Shown here: positions 24,301 through 34,110 of the stretch, piece by piece
Numbering within the stretch: the first letter of the stretch is position 1
Layout: each line of letters starts with the position of its first letter
Source: Psococerastis gibbosa
Taxonomy: Eukaryota; Arthropoda; Insecta; Psocodea; Psocidae
Assembly (NCBI GenBank): GCA_963971405.1
Contig: OZ020484.1
Coordinates: 43,112,770 to 43,176,769 of the forward strand
Reading direction: 5' to 3'
Length of the DNA stretch: 64,000 nt
Made by a program: the position numbers and the translations under genes
Notes under the pieces: model-generated
What the model was told of the DNA's origin: nothing
Databases searched by the model: none
The model's input: the letters and a program-made list of their open reading frames with translations, nothing else

Positions 24301-26054
24301 GGAATTCAATACCTAGATACTGCAGACATTACGGTGTATATATTTGCGGTGATGTTTTTCGCTGCGTTGATTTTATGGTGTTGTTCTTTTTCGAATTGTT
24401 TTGTCTTGATTATTGTGGAATTGTTTTCCGCGGTTATGTTATTTGCGGAAGTTCTTGGAGATATCGACCCCTTCGATTTCTGTCAAGCAGTATTTTTTAT
24501 GTTTATAATTTTTTTTTAAAAAGATTATTCGCGTACAAGCAATTCAATGAATGTATCCAAATAACCTCTTTAGTCACCTCTGTAGGTGCAAGTAAGAACA
24601 AGCTACCACTATGCCATCGAAGGCCAGTGCAGTGGCTTTATATAGCGACCAACCCTACTTATCGGGGCGATGATGGAAACCAGTCTAAATACACAAGACA
24701 ACCTTCGGTAAATGACCATGGCAGTTCATTACATTTACCAAGAAAATAACACGCAGTGATTCTGTTTGTCAGCTGTGATTTTAATTTCTAGTACAACTTA
24801 ATAAAATTTTACATGGCTTACAATGTTACCGATATTGTTGAAGTTCATTAATTGTAACAAAACGCGCCAAGAATACGTGAGAAACGTCGGAGTTCCATCA
24901 CTTACAGGAGCTTCTGCATCGATATAAACATCAAATAAGATTGAGTAGGAGATGGAGCTGGTCAAGTCGAGTATGTTCGTAGCCGAATGAAAAACAGACT
25001 GACTGACGGGCATTTCGTAATAACCACTTATTTGGATCCTGGGAACTCAAAATGTGTAAATCCATTGAAATCTTATAATCTAAATTTTGACTACCACATA
25101 GCTTTCTGTATACTAACGTATTTAAGGCGGCTAATCCACCGACCTCGTTTGCATATTGCAAGCGCATGCCGTGGTAGCAGACATCATTAACAAGTCTCTG
25201 CCATCTTTTAAGGAGACTATAATGTAGATACTTAACTTATCTATTATAAATTAAGTTATAATATGGTAGAGGCCTATTAATGATGTCTGCTACCACGTCA
25301 TGCACTTGCATTATGCAAAACAAGGTTGGTGGAACAGTCGCCTTAGGCCCGGTACACACGGACGATTCGGTCGCCAGTGATGGGAGCAATACCACAGTCT
25401 ACTGCAGCAGATTGTATCTGCGATTATTCTGCGGCAAGCTGGCTACAAAAATCTCCTGCAGTACTGCAGTTTGCACCTATTCCTATTTGTGGAAAGTATT
25501 ATGTTTCGTTTCCACGAAGTCACGAGAGAAACCCTATACTGTATTCCTATTTGCTCCAATAACAAATTTCTCAATGGATAAGTCGTCCGTGTGTACCTGG
25601 CCTGAATAGGAAAGCACAACGCAACGAGACCTGAATGAAAAATCAGTAGAATCCGGGATGATGGGCCGTGTTCGAAATGAAAGCGAACTTCCAAACGTTT
25701 CGTCAACATCTGCGGTCGACATCTTCAGTGGAACTGCGGAGACTTCTAAGATTGTATCTCGGAGGCTCAGCAACGACTGTGAGCAACGAGACCTGTTTGA
25801 AAATGTTCATTGCCATTGTCTTCTTTTCTTTTTGTCTTTTAGTTGATGACGAAATGAGAAGCGTTGACTTTTTTGATGCCGCAACGGGTGATTTGCTATA
25901 CCAATGCTTTGGACACAAATTCATCAAGTCCATCAACAAATTCAACTGTAGTGGAGACGCCATGTTGTCGTGCATAGGGAGTTCCGTGTTGCTATGGGAA
26001 CCATTTTCTGTTCGTTCGGCGCACGAGTTAGAGGGATTCAGGTGTAATTATTAG
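17090..26054 (+). CDS. DDB2: DNA damage-binding protein 2 (six coding exons)
   Basis: Exons are 17090-18361, 20665-20795, 22091-22280, 23317-23474, 24119-24255 and 25843-26054, coding for 699 residues. All junctions are GT-AG and keep one frame (phases 0, 2, 0, 2, 1). Exon 1 follows an acceptor at 17070, so a 5'-UTR intron is likely. Residues 1 to about 340 are Lys/Ser/Thr-rich and lack predicted domains. The seven-bladed propeller then begins: FDRRVTAVEWHPFDSKVVAV, GIGPGGSI, RFDPSDPN, VHGGMRTMAVGD, LHKKTKISHVEF, KIWDTR, DGARLLTTDQN, HPHRHFQHLTPIQATWHP, VVVGRYPDP. DDB2 binds UV photoproducts and recruits the DDB1-CUL4 ubiquitin ligase. KIWDTR (about residue 535) is the WDxR-type motif used for DDB1 contact in such receptors. 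The human protein has 427 residues, so the N-terminal extension is unusual. The stop is TAG at 26052. Confidence 0.95.
18711..19562 (+). repeat. Family R repeat, full copy R2
   Basis: Same ends as R1 (GCTTTCCAATTTATACG...ACCTGTTC). Left flank is TTATTTATT and the right is TTTATT, a possible A/T-rich target duplication. The internal frame 18746-19009 reads MMVEIFDSEISTDLHVLRSQ, as in R1. Located in DDB2 intron 1. Confidence 0.8.
19620..19800. mobile_element. Foldback MITE, family G
   Basis: Arms AGTTCTGTATAGGAGG...TTCGCTCCCGCC...TCTGGGCTCACCTGC and the inverted counterpart ending GAAGCGAATGTTCCATC...CCTGTATAGAACT. A diverged relative is at 63680-63820. In DDB2 intron 1. Confidence 0.65.
20016..20154. 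mobile_element. hAT-like MITE with exact 8-bp target duplication
   Basis: Ends are CAAGGCCGTGCCCAGG and CCTGGGCACGGCCATG. CACTCGGA is duplicated exactly at 20008-20015 and 20155-20162. The 8-bp duplication and CA...TG ends are hAT hallmarks. Relatives lie at 36751 and 52701. Confidence 0.85.
20293..20511. mobile_element. Family H foldback MITE, copy H2
   Basis: Ends GGCGGCTATTCCACCGAC and GTCGGTGGAATAGCCGCC, with AAC duplicated at 20290-20292 and 20512-20514. Both arms carry GACGTGGTAGCAGACATC. Nearly the same as H3 and H4. Confidence 0.85.
20863..21165. mobile_element. Family H composite element, copy H9 (right end lost)
   Basis: Starts GGCGCGGTTTCCACCGACG after TAA. Includes GACGTGGTAGCAGACATTC and an inner element starting GGCGGGGGTTCC near 20936. 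The inner part has an ATG at about 21062 reading MASWDVLSTKILIDFFKKKN, the same as in the copy at 28576. The right terminus is missing. Confidence 0.65.
21507..21580. mobile_element. Family H minimal foldback, copy H5
   Basis: 74 bp, almost a pure palindrome: GGCGCTTATTCCACCTACG and its complement, with ATA duplicated at both sides (21504-21506, 21581-21583). It lacks the GACGTGGTAGCAGACAT core. Confidence 0.8.
21715..21965 (-). repeat. SINE-like repeat, family B, copy B4
   Basis: Minus-sense copy of the sequence split at 10060-10590, with GTCTACGTGCGTGTCGAG, GTGGTTCGGAATCCACT and GTTCACTCCCCCCGC. It ends in a CAA microsatellite. Confidence 0.6.
22876..23257. mobile_element. piggyBac-like MITE with TTAA duplication
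   Basis: TTAA at 22872-22875 and 23258-23261. Ends are CACATTCACTGCC and GGCAGCGAATGTG, a 13-bp inverted repeat with one mismatch. Internal motifs AGCGATATCACTAGAC and AGCGATTTCAATAGAC repeat. No transposase. In DDB2 intron 3. Confidence 0.75.
23630..23760 (+). pseudogene. RTE-like LINE fragment
   Basis: Reads VLLYGCETWTIEDKELK, then decays. The same segment exists intact in the RTE-like copy at 51092-52041, at about 51612-51720. In DDB2 intron 4. Confidence 0.7.
23768..24100 (+). repeat. Family R 5' end, split by H3
   Basis: GCTTTCCTATTTATGCG...ATAA is followed by the H3 element, then by AAGGAAAGCTTTGGGATGG and CCCAAAAAAGTGGTTATTACG. It ends about 20 bases before the DDB2 exon 5 acceptor at 24118. 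Confidence 0.75.
23794..24013. mobile_element. Family H foldback MITE, copy H3
   Basis: Ends GGCGGCTATTCCACCGGCC and complement. TAA is duplicated (23791-23793, 24014-24016). Inserted into a family R repeat. Confidence 0.85.
24985..25125 (-). repeat. Family R 5' fragment
   Basis: Minus-sense ACTGACTGACGGGCATTTCG, then CTCAAAATGTGTAAATCCATTG and GCTTTCTGTATACTAACG, the R left end. It abuts H4. In DDB2 intron 5. Confidence 0.65.
25126..25342. mobile_element. Family H foldback MITE, copy H4
   Basis: Ends GGCGGCTAATCCACCGACC and GGTTGGTGGAACAGTCGCC. Flanks are TAA and TTA. The interior has GTGGTAGCAGACATCATTAA in one arm and its complement in the other. In DDB2 intron 5. Confidence 0.8.
25344..25607. 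mobile_element. Foldback element related to 19999-20552
   Basis: Ends AGGCCCGGTACACACGGACGA and TCGTCCGTGTGTACCTGGCCT. The interior has TCTACTGCAGCAG and CTGCAGTACTGCAG. In DDB2 intron 5. Confidence 0.65.
25610..25800. repeat. Half-copy of the foldback family at 27159
   Basis: Shares CAGTAGAATCCGGG, AAACGTTTCGTCAACATCTG and GACATCTTCAGTGGAAC with 27159-27427 and with 32100-32260. It ends just before DDB2 exon 6. Confidence 0.6.
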
Positions 26055-26383
26055 CACGAATCTTAATAAGTCTTCCATGGTAGCTATACAATTCATATTT
26101 CATGTTAAATTTGATTAAGTTACAGAAGAGTCTAAGAGGGTGTCGGCGTGCTTGTCTGTTAGAAGTAAATCGGACACCTGTTAAATTTTTTTATTACCTC
26201 AATTCTAATGCGAATTTTGCTATTAGTTTTTCGTTTTTGTTCTAATTAACTGTTAAAACTATTTTTAATAGACGTTAAAATGTTTTGTGTGGGCTTTAAG
26301 ACTAGGGGGGGTTTGTAATATAAGTCAATAAATTTATAGTTTACTTTATGTTCTCATTTGCCGTTAATGTTCTCTATAGCAAA

Positions 26384-27032
26384 GAACCGGCACGGTGCGA
26401 ACCCGTACAATTATCAATAGGTAGTAGAAATAGATAATATGAGTCATTCCGTGTTAAATACTTTTCCTAGGGTTTCATTTCTGTTACCTCGACATTCCCT
26501 ATCCCAAAGCACTGAATTGATCGATAGGACGAGTGCATAGTCTAGAACATGCAGACCAATACATTACAACATGGCATGGGCGTGAATTATCAAAAACTTC
26601 TTCAGCGAAATCTTGTTTGGGAAAGCAGCCTGTTCGGTTTTGTTACTCTACACTACACTACACCTAAACCATAAGTTACCTGAAGTAAGAGAGCATTGAT
26701 AGAAAGGTTCCGCAGAAAAATTACTTTTAGTTATTTTTAATGAAAATTGCGTCCTTTTTATTTTTTATTCCCCCAGAACCATACTATCAACAGCTAAAAC
26801 ATATGTGAATTTAAAAATATTTGTTTTTTGGAGTAAGTCCAAAATAGAAAAATTTTCCCAAGGTATGATTTTTGTGAACCTACATGCTTAATTTAATCAA
26901 AATCCACCAAAGAGTTTGCCCTCTAATCGACGAACTGACAGACAGACATTACTTAAAAACCACTTTTGGGTTCCTGGGATCTCAAAACGTGTAAACTGCT
27001 CAAAAATTTCGACCATCACAAATTATATAAGG
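26384..27032 (-). repeat. Divergent family R copy
   Basis: Begins AAGAACCGGCACGGTGCGAAC and ends GACCATCACAAATTATATAAGG, with GACAGACAGACATTAC and ACCACTTTTGGGTTCCTGGG inside. Older than R1-R3. Confidence 0.7.
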
Positions 27033-28115
27033 TTGGTTACTTACCTTCGAAAAACTCCCAAAAGACGGCTGGAAAACGATTTCTCAGAAATGGCTCCATT
27101 ATATCCAAATTTATATTTATTGTATTTGTTATTAATGTTCACAAAATTTAATAGGTCGATGTATGTAACTGCAAGGACTTTCACGGCCGGAGTCAAATGA
27201 AGAACCAGTAGAATCCGGGCTGATTGGCCGTGGTCGAATTGAAAATGAACTTCCAAAACGTTTCGTCAGCATCTCGTGGCTCACTCACTACGGAGCCACC
27301 GAGGTACAACCTTCGATGTCTACGGAGCGCCACTGAAGATGTCGACCGCAGATGCTGACGAAACGTTTGGAAGTTCACTTTCAATGCGACCACGGCCCAT
27401 CAGCCCGGATTCTACTGGTTCTTCATGTAATAGGTCGCTTGCCCCTTCTTAGTTTGGTTCTGGTGGCAAACAAATCAGAGACTTTTTTACGAAAAATGAC
27501 TAAAAATTTTTTGATGGAACCTTTGTATCAATGCTTTCTTACTTCAAGTATGTTTTAGGTGTTAAGTAGATTAATAAAACCGCAACGGTTGCTTTTCAAG
27601 CAAAGATTTGGTGTTGAAAGTTTTTTTTGTAATTCATGCCCCAAAACATTGCCTGCCCTCCCATTATGACTGTGTTGTATTTTATTGGCTGCCTGGACTA
27701 TGCTATGAACCTATTGACTAATGCAGGGCTTTGGAATAGGGAAAGTCGAGGCAACCGAAATTTAAGCCCAGGACAATTATTAAACATGGAACCACACATT
27801 TTATACATCTCGCTTTTGACTTACTTGACTTATGATGGCACGTTCAGCCCTGGGGGACTTGTGGCCTCACACACAATTCGCCTCCATCTCACCCGATCCT
27901 CTGCGACGATCTGCCAATCCAGGAGCCCTAAGTCTACTGCTTGGAGGTCCTCTTCTGTTTGTTCCCACCATCTCCTCCTTGGTCTTCCTATCGGTCTCGG
28001 GGCATGCATTTTTGGCTCCCACGTTTTATATATCTCGCTACCTATTCTAATTGGCTAATATGAAAGCATGTATGGGTTCACTCGTACCGGTTCTATTGGC
28101 AAAATTTTAGCCATA
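27033..28115 (+). repeat. Divergent family R sequence, interrupted by a foldback
   Basis: Plus-sense R segments flank an insertion at 27159-27427. They include AAACGATTTCTCAGAAATGG, CGCTTGCCCCTTCTTAG, CATTGCCTGCCCTCCC and a right end around 28064-28108 (GAAAGCATGTATGGGTTCAC, then CCGGTTC). The middle (about 27830-28020) has an unrelated C/T-rich insert. Confidence 0.55.
27159..27427. mobile_element. Foldback element with 10-bp target duplication
   Basis: TAATAGGTCG is present on both sides (27149-27158, 27428-27437). Inverted arms are TGAAGAACCAGTAGAATCCG and GATGCTGACGAAACGTTTGG with their complements. The left side carries about 36 extra bases outside the arm. The class is unclear. Confidence 0.75.
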
Positions 28116-28575
28116 CTCCTTAATAGATTTTTATATATAGATAGACTTTAGTGAACCGTACAGGGAGGTCTAGAATGTACTTTACGGGACAATTTCTAGA
28201 ATCCGCCCTCAGAATCAAAACAATTTAACTTGAGCCCTGAAACTATTTTATGATGTAGCCATGCACTGAAACTCTTCAGAGCCCATTGCTATTCTTGAAA
28301 CCCACAAATCCTGTTCATAGGTCGCTCCCATTGTTAGCTCTTGGTTGGTACCCGAAGAATATGGTGAAAAGGAGGATCTTCTTAGGCTCAAGTTAGTTTA
28401 TTTTCGATATAGTACAATTAATAATTTTTTGGGTTATGTTCAAAAGAAGTCCGATTAGGTGTCTGATAACATAAGTGACAATTTCCTAGTTGCGACGGCA
28501 AATCATGATATGGTCAAACTAAAGTATTATTTTTCTTCTGATCTTTTCTTCTTATCTGATCATTCTATAGTGTTA

Positions 28576-28955
28576 GGCGCCCATTCCACCGACCGGCTAG
28601 GGCTATTTACAAAAACAGTGACGTGGTAGGAGACATTCAAGACTTAGGCGGGGTTTCCACCGACCTCGCATTGCAGAATTGACGGAAATGTTTATTTTCC
28701 TCTATGCCATAGTTAAAATTGATCAATGATCATACAGTAAAATCACAAACAAACTAAAATTAAAAAATGGCGTCATGGGATATGTTAAGTACAAACATTT
28801 TAATAGATTTCTATAAAAAGAAAAATTCTAATTTCCGTCAATGTCATTTGCATTCTGCAATGCGAGGTTGGTGGAAACGCCACCTAAGTCTTGAATTTCT
28901 GCTACCACGTCACCGTTTTTGTAAATAGCCCTAGCCGGTCAATGGAATGGGCGCC
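28576..28955. mobile_element. Family H composite element, copy H8 (H inside H)
   Basis: Outer ends GGCGCCCATTCCACCGACC and complement, with TTA duplicated (28573-28575, 28956-28958). At the centre (about 28647-28881) sits a second element with ends GGCGGGGTTTCCACCGACC and GGTTGGTGGAAACGCC. The inner element has an ATG at about 28767 reading MASWDMLSTNILIDFYKKKN. This resembles the start of the MADF/Myb-like accessory protein of Harbinger transposons. Confidence 0.8.
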
Positions 28956-28999
28956 TTAATGGTAGGGTTGTCTCGGCTTCTCCATTGTCGCCGGTGTGA

Positions 29000-29330
29000 C
29001 TTAAAATCGAAGACGTATACCCAGGCTGGCAAGATGGCTATCTGCTGCTCAGTCAATCCATTATTCGGCAGTTGCAACCCTGCCAAGCCTACTACAATTC
29101 AATACTTTGACCGGACACGGCTATCTACATTTCCATCTGCACCGACTATACCCAGCCGTCCACCTGCTCGTTCAGCGACGCCCGGGAGATAGATGCCCGC
29201 CGCCTCAACGCCTGCTCAGTCTTGGCTAACATCCCTACCAGAGCCGACCCCTAAGAGCGTCTTTCCACTATCTAATGCACGGCCTCGATTGGCCACCGTG
29301 CCACGGACGGGCGTTGGCTAAAGTAATGTA
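29000..29330 (+). pseudogene. Decayed C-terminus of the RNase H-bearing LINE
   Basis: GHGYLHFHLHR at about 29115 and ARLATVPRTGVG before TAA at about 29323 match the C-terminal end of the elements at 46602 and 59110. The middle is frameshifted. Confidence 0.6.
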
Positions 29331-29339
29331 AGTTTATTG

Positions 29340-29660
29340 CCTCTCTCATTATATGCAGCAAAACGCAGAAAACATGGCTGTTCCATTACTAAACGCAGCT
29401 CATGCGTCGATATGAACATCAATTTAAAATAATCCGTGCTCAAATGCACTGCTTAGCATACCATGCTTTATTATTTGGTAGTATTATATTGGTCTGTTCA
29501 TTCTATGCAATGGTCTTATCGATCAATCCAGTTGGGGGAGCCGGCAACATTATTGGACAATTATTTACCATAGAACTAACTAATGATTAATTTCGGCACC
29601 TGTACTAATAGATGAATATAGGCAAACATGGAGGGGTTCAGTCTTACCGGTTCTTTATAA
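29340..29660 (+). repeat. Divergent family R right half
   Basis: GTGCTCAAATGCACTGC, GGACAATTATTTACCATAGAAC and a right end GGGGTTCAGTCTTACCGGTTC. Confidence 0.5.
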
Positions 29661-30480
29661 TCATTACATTCATATTGCCTAATGTGGAACTATCGAATAG
29701 AAATCTATCTTCTCCAGACCATATGGCTAATGTCCCTCTCTCATTGGCGGGGCACATCCCCATACTTAAATTATTACCATTACCTACTACGCCTCACCAA
29801 TCAGAGCACCTATCCATAAGATAAGTAAAGGGGATGCGCCCCGCCAATCACATCAAATCAGGTTGGCCATTCGGCTTTTCTATACAGGGAAGTTTTCCGT
29901 TGTACAACTAATCAGGTACTGATGTCCGTAGAAATTTCTTGAGAGGGCTAATACTTTGGTCAGTCCCCAAAATCGAGCCCAAATCCGATACTATATATGT
30001 TATACTCAAGCTACTATGTAAATAGTTGTATAATGCAGTTGGAGATAGCTAGTTAGTGTATCATATCGCAGAGACGTTTTAATGATTGAGGCACTAAAAA
30101 ATTACCACCACCAAAAGCTTTCAAAAATTGTTCTTAAACAACATTATCAACACTTAGGTAAGTACCTGACTCGTGCTTGGTTAAGTCAATAATTGGCTGC
30201 GTCAATGGTAAGCTTGTCTCAGCTCGTTCACTATTGCTAGTATCAATATTAGTGTATACCCCCTTTTCCAGGTGCTACTGAGCCTCCGAGATACCTATAC
30301 TATCTACTAGTGTAAGCAGTGCCACTGAAGAAGAGCGCTTTCATATCGGTTTCTACTGCGGCTTCAGTTACTGACCCTATTGTCCACAAGACCTAAGTGA
30401 GAAAACATCAGATTATTTTCTATATTAAAAAAATATAGGCATAACCTATACAAAATAGCCTACTGGTTCCGAGTAGGGTG
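29661..30480. other. Spacer between DDB2 and synaptotagmin
   Basis: No gene seen. A fragment at about 30270-30330 (GAGCCTCCGAGATA...GTGCCACTGAAGA) is reverse to the foldback family of 27159 and 25610. Confidence 0.4.
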
Positions 30481-30539
30481 ATACGTTTTTTAACTTTGTA
30501 TAGATCAAAAGTTTGTCTAACGAAATTTGCGAAAGTTGC

Positions 30540-30711
30540 AGGTAGAGGGCAGTGCGTGCGTTCTCTGGAGGGTGCCTTGGCAGTGGAGTCGCGAGCGGCC
30601 TCCGTGTCAGTACCGAACGCCGCCCCGCTGACCTAAATCTGCCTAAATGTCGTCCACACCTTTTACAACCGACGAGCCTGGATAGTCGGCGGTGTTTGAG
30701 CTATTTTACAG
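30540..30711 (+). promoter_or_regulatory. Probable non-coding first exon and promoter of the synaptotagmin 14/16-like gene
   Basis: A CpG-rich island in A/T-rich surroundings (GTCGCGAGCGGCC, CGAACGCCGCCCCG) runs to a good donor (ACAG then GTGAGT at 30712). No open frame of note. It is upstream and on the same strand as the next 5'-UTR exon (35117). The start is a guess. Confidence 0.4.
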
Positions 30712-30719
30712 GTGAGTCA

Positions 30720-31990
30720 ACAAGTTGAATAATTTACCTGACACGGATTTTGGTCCGTTTTCTGTCCAGGTAATGTTTTATATAGCCTCTCGGTTTGTTT
30801 ACTCATTGGTCTTGCCTACATACTTTATAATATACGGTAGCAATACAATTAGACTTCGTTAGGTCCCACTGTTTATATTTTGTACAAAATAAAATTTCAA
30901 AGGATATAGGTACTGTATATTACAATAATAGCAGGGCCATAAAATATTAAGTCACGTAACGTTGAAGAAAGGTTCCTCTCCATATTAATAGACGCTCGTG
31001 ATACGTAGTTGTCATTAACACCGTTTAGCCTCGGCTATGGAAGGGCTGAAAATAATAAAAATGTGGGCACTTCTCACACCTTCCATAGTTGTGCTAGTAA
31101 CGACCACAAAATATAAAATTGGTACCTACAATATAAATATAAATGTCGATGAACATTACATCTAAGTTATGTGATCTTAATGATGGCTCTAGGAGCATAA
31201 TTTCCTGTGAGATATGAAATATTAAAGAAGTTTCACTTCAATAATGAAATAATATTTTACACAATACAAGCAATGGGGGAATTACATTGTAGTATTATAT
31301 GGTATATATAACACTGACATTAAATTAACTTTGGTTGAAGAGGTAACCTCCTCGTTATAACCGAAATTAGAGGATATGGAAAAAACTGGGCTTGGCGGGA
31401 TATGCAATTAAGTCAGCTCACAGACCTGTTCGGTTAGATAGTTGTGTAGTTGTGCTAACCTGTCTAGCAACAAGAATCATGTCAATTAGAGCATAAGTAG
31501 AGGATTTGGCATTTACTGGACTTGTCGGGGCTTGTGGTCCAATGGGGGAATGCCTATTTTTGTTGTTAACTGTGTATAAGTTTATAGTATCTACCTGTAG
31601 TTATATGAAATATGTTTCTTGCCTGGGCTGGTTGCCAGTAAACTGTGAGTGTACGAGGATTTCAGAACTCATCAGGGTACCTAATGAAATATCTTCAGGC
31701 CCGGTCTCAACATCGCTTGAAAAGTATCTGTAAGGAATACTGGATGGCGATGCCGTGCAGTATTCCTTACCGAGACTTCTCGAGCGATTGTGGGAATCCC
31801 CTAGAATCAGCAAGGTGCCATTTTGGAAGCATTAGCAAGTACCTGAATTCAATAACGTACCGTATCGGTACTTACAGTATAATAAAAGTAAGTGCTGACT
31901 CCATTTTCCCATTAAACCTAACAGAAGTTGGTTCATTTGCTGCGTCAATTAGCAAACCTTTTGTGCCATAACTTTCTGACTTTCCTATTT
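30720..31990. other. Intron-like A/T-rich spacer
   Basis: No coding sequence. Hairpins occur at about 31034-31090 (GCTATGGAAGG and CCTTCCATAG) and about 31720-31785 (TAAGGAATACTG and CAGTATTCCTTA). Confidence 0.4.
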
Positions 31991-32099
31991 GGACTTAAAT
32001 TGTTATTATACAGTAGCATTTACTGTGCCGCATAACAATAATGTTAGTAATTTTGGAGAAATAGTTACTGGCGTTATAATTAGAAAGGCTTGCACGGTC

Positions 32100-32265
32100 G
32101 CCCGAAGTCGCCATATGGCTAAGCAGTAGTATCTGAGCTGATGGGACGAGGCCGTGTTGAATATGTATGAATAGCGTTTCGTCAACATCTTCGGTTAACA
32201 TCTGCAGTGGCACTACGTAGACTTCTGAGATTCTATCTCGGAGGCTCAGTAGTAACTAGACAACG
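32100..32265. repeat. Fragment of the foldback family at 27159
   Basis: Shares AGCGTTTCGTCAACATC, ACATCTGCAGTGGCAC and TCTATCTCGGAGGCTCAG with 25610-25800. Confidence 0.6.
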
Positions 32266-32349
32266 GGACTTGCACTCATAACAATTATATAATAATAATA
32301 ATAATAATAATGCTAGGATGAGGAATAGGAAGCGAAGAAGCGAAGGCAT

Positions 32350-32500
32350 CCTGGTTCCTACAGACAGACAGACATTTCGTAAAAAACACTTTTGGGTTCC
32401 TGGTACCTTAAAACAATTAAATCCACTGAAATACCGAAATTGAACATTTCGACCATCTCAAAACTGTCCTTATACATCGCATAAGTAGGAAAGCAATAAA
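32350..32500 (-). repeat. Family R 5' fragment
   Basis: Minus-sense ACAGACAGACAGACATTTCG, CTTTTGGGTTCCTGG and a decayed left end (AAGTAGGAAAGC). Confidence 0.65.
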
Positions 32501-32604
32501 TAATATAAGTTGCTGTATTACCGGGAATTGAAAGAAATACACCACTGTGTTTATTTCAGTACATGGTCCACATGGGTAAACTACGATATATTACAATTAT
32601 ACTG

Positions 32605-32726
32605 CCCAACCAAGATAGGATGACATTTGGAACACTTCACAGAATCGAATTATCACGGTGTTCAGCTTATGCAAGTTTTCGAATAAACAAAGTGTTCCAA
32701 ATATCATCCTATCGTGGTCGGGTAGT
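32605..32726. mobile_element. Short foldback element
   Basis: Arms ACCAAGATAGGATGACATTT, then GGAACACT, and their complement AGTGTTCC, then AAATATCATCCTATCGTGGT. The loop (TTCAGCTTATGCAAGTTTTCG) recurs near 36230. Confidence 0.65.
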
Positions 32727-32734
32727 AAATCGAC

Positions 32735-32905
32735 TTCGATGGTCAGGTGGTAACGTGCTTGCGCTTGTGCGAGTCTTTACACGCCATGCAATCGGAGACG
32801 TGTCGTACTCATCACGGGTAATAACCTACAGAGGCGACTGAAAAGGTCAGTCGGATGCATTCATTAAATTGTTTGTATGCGATTAATATTTTTCTAAAAA
32901 AAAAA
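32735..32905 (+). repeat. SINE-like repeat, family C, copy C2
   Basis: Matches 8100-8302 (CGGAGACGTGTCGTA, GAGGCGACTGAA, ATTCATTAAATTGTTTG) and ends in an A-tract. Confidence 0.6.
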
Positions 32906-33497
32906 AAAAAAATAATATATATATATGTATATGAAATTGAACAAAAACTTACTAGCCTATTGTATTTCTTTCATGTCGTTGACCATGTGCTTGATAATCA
33001 TTGGGATACTCCCCTAATCTACCTATACCTTCCACAGTAAATAATGATTCAAATGTATTTAGACTACTTTGAAACATATGGTAAATGACAGGGGGGGGGG
33101 AGGGGGCGGTTGAGTAGCTTGAGGGTAGAGAGAAGTCGAAAACCATTCGTTTTGGATGAATGCCATGCCATTAATTTCAGAGGGCTTCACTACGTATGCT
33201 TTTGTCCCATTTCTTCCCTATGTAGGGCAATGTTCGTAGACGACCTTTTTTGTAAATGTGGCCCGTTTGGCTCCCTATTTCTTCTGAATCCTTTGCTTCC
33301 TGGCTGGTTTTTCTGATTTCTTCGCTTCGCTGAAATCATTACGACGCGACAATCCTTGATAATCCTTGGCGACCGTAAAATCATTCGTCTGTTTTTCATT
33401 TGTTTATGTCGCATCCTTGATCTTTCTAGTTATAGCGGATAGCCCATAGTTTTTTTGGGGATTGGGGAGTCTGAAGTACGGTATCTACGTGAATACA

Positions 33498-33560
33498 ATT
33501 GCCATGATGATCGCCAATCTTAGATTGAAGAGGCATTCGAAGAAGAAGATGAAGTAGTAT
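33498..33560 (+). pseudogene. RTE-like LINE 3' tip
   Basis: Reads IAMMIANLRLKRHSKKKMK before a stop. The IAMMIANL block also ends the fragment at 37445-37777. Confidence 0.6.
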
Positions 33561-34110
33561 AGCGAAATTCTCTCGTGTAAACGAATCATTAGTCCCTTCT
33601 GTCAAAGATTGGCGTACACTGTTGATCTAATTAACAGCCTTTTTCCTTTGTAACTCATTATAGGCCAGATAATTACATAATGAGTTAGATATTGATTGAT
33701 TGTATTTCAATTCGTGCCCACCCAAGGCCAACTGAACGTGTAAACCCCCTTTCAATAGTGAAGGCTACCTTATTGAAGTAATCAATTGATATAATCTATC
33801 AATCTAAAACATTAACCTTGACAAGCATAGCTTCCTATTGGCTGAATTGTCACTCATTCATTCAATGAGGGTGGCTGAAGCTTATAGACACTAATGGCAT
33901 GTGCCGAAATTTCACCTGCAATATTTTCTAACGAATTGCCGATGCTCTGGAATAGGGTAAAACGAGGCAGACAAATGCATCCGTTCGGATTCGTCAGTTT
34001 TAATATCGTAGGAAATAGAAAATCCTGCCGTGAAAAATATTGCAAAATTAGACACCATATTTTTCTGGCCTCAAACCGGTACAGTGGAAACAATTTCGTC
34101 GAGTATTATT

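Noticed and set aside
20293..25342. CRISPR-like or regularly spaced repeats
   Set aside because: The repeated units are dispersed palindromic MITEs with target duplications, not a spaced array.
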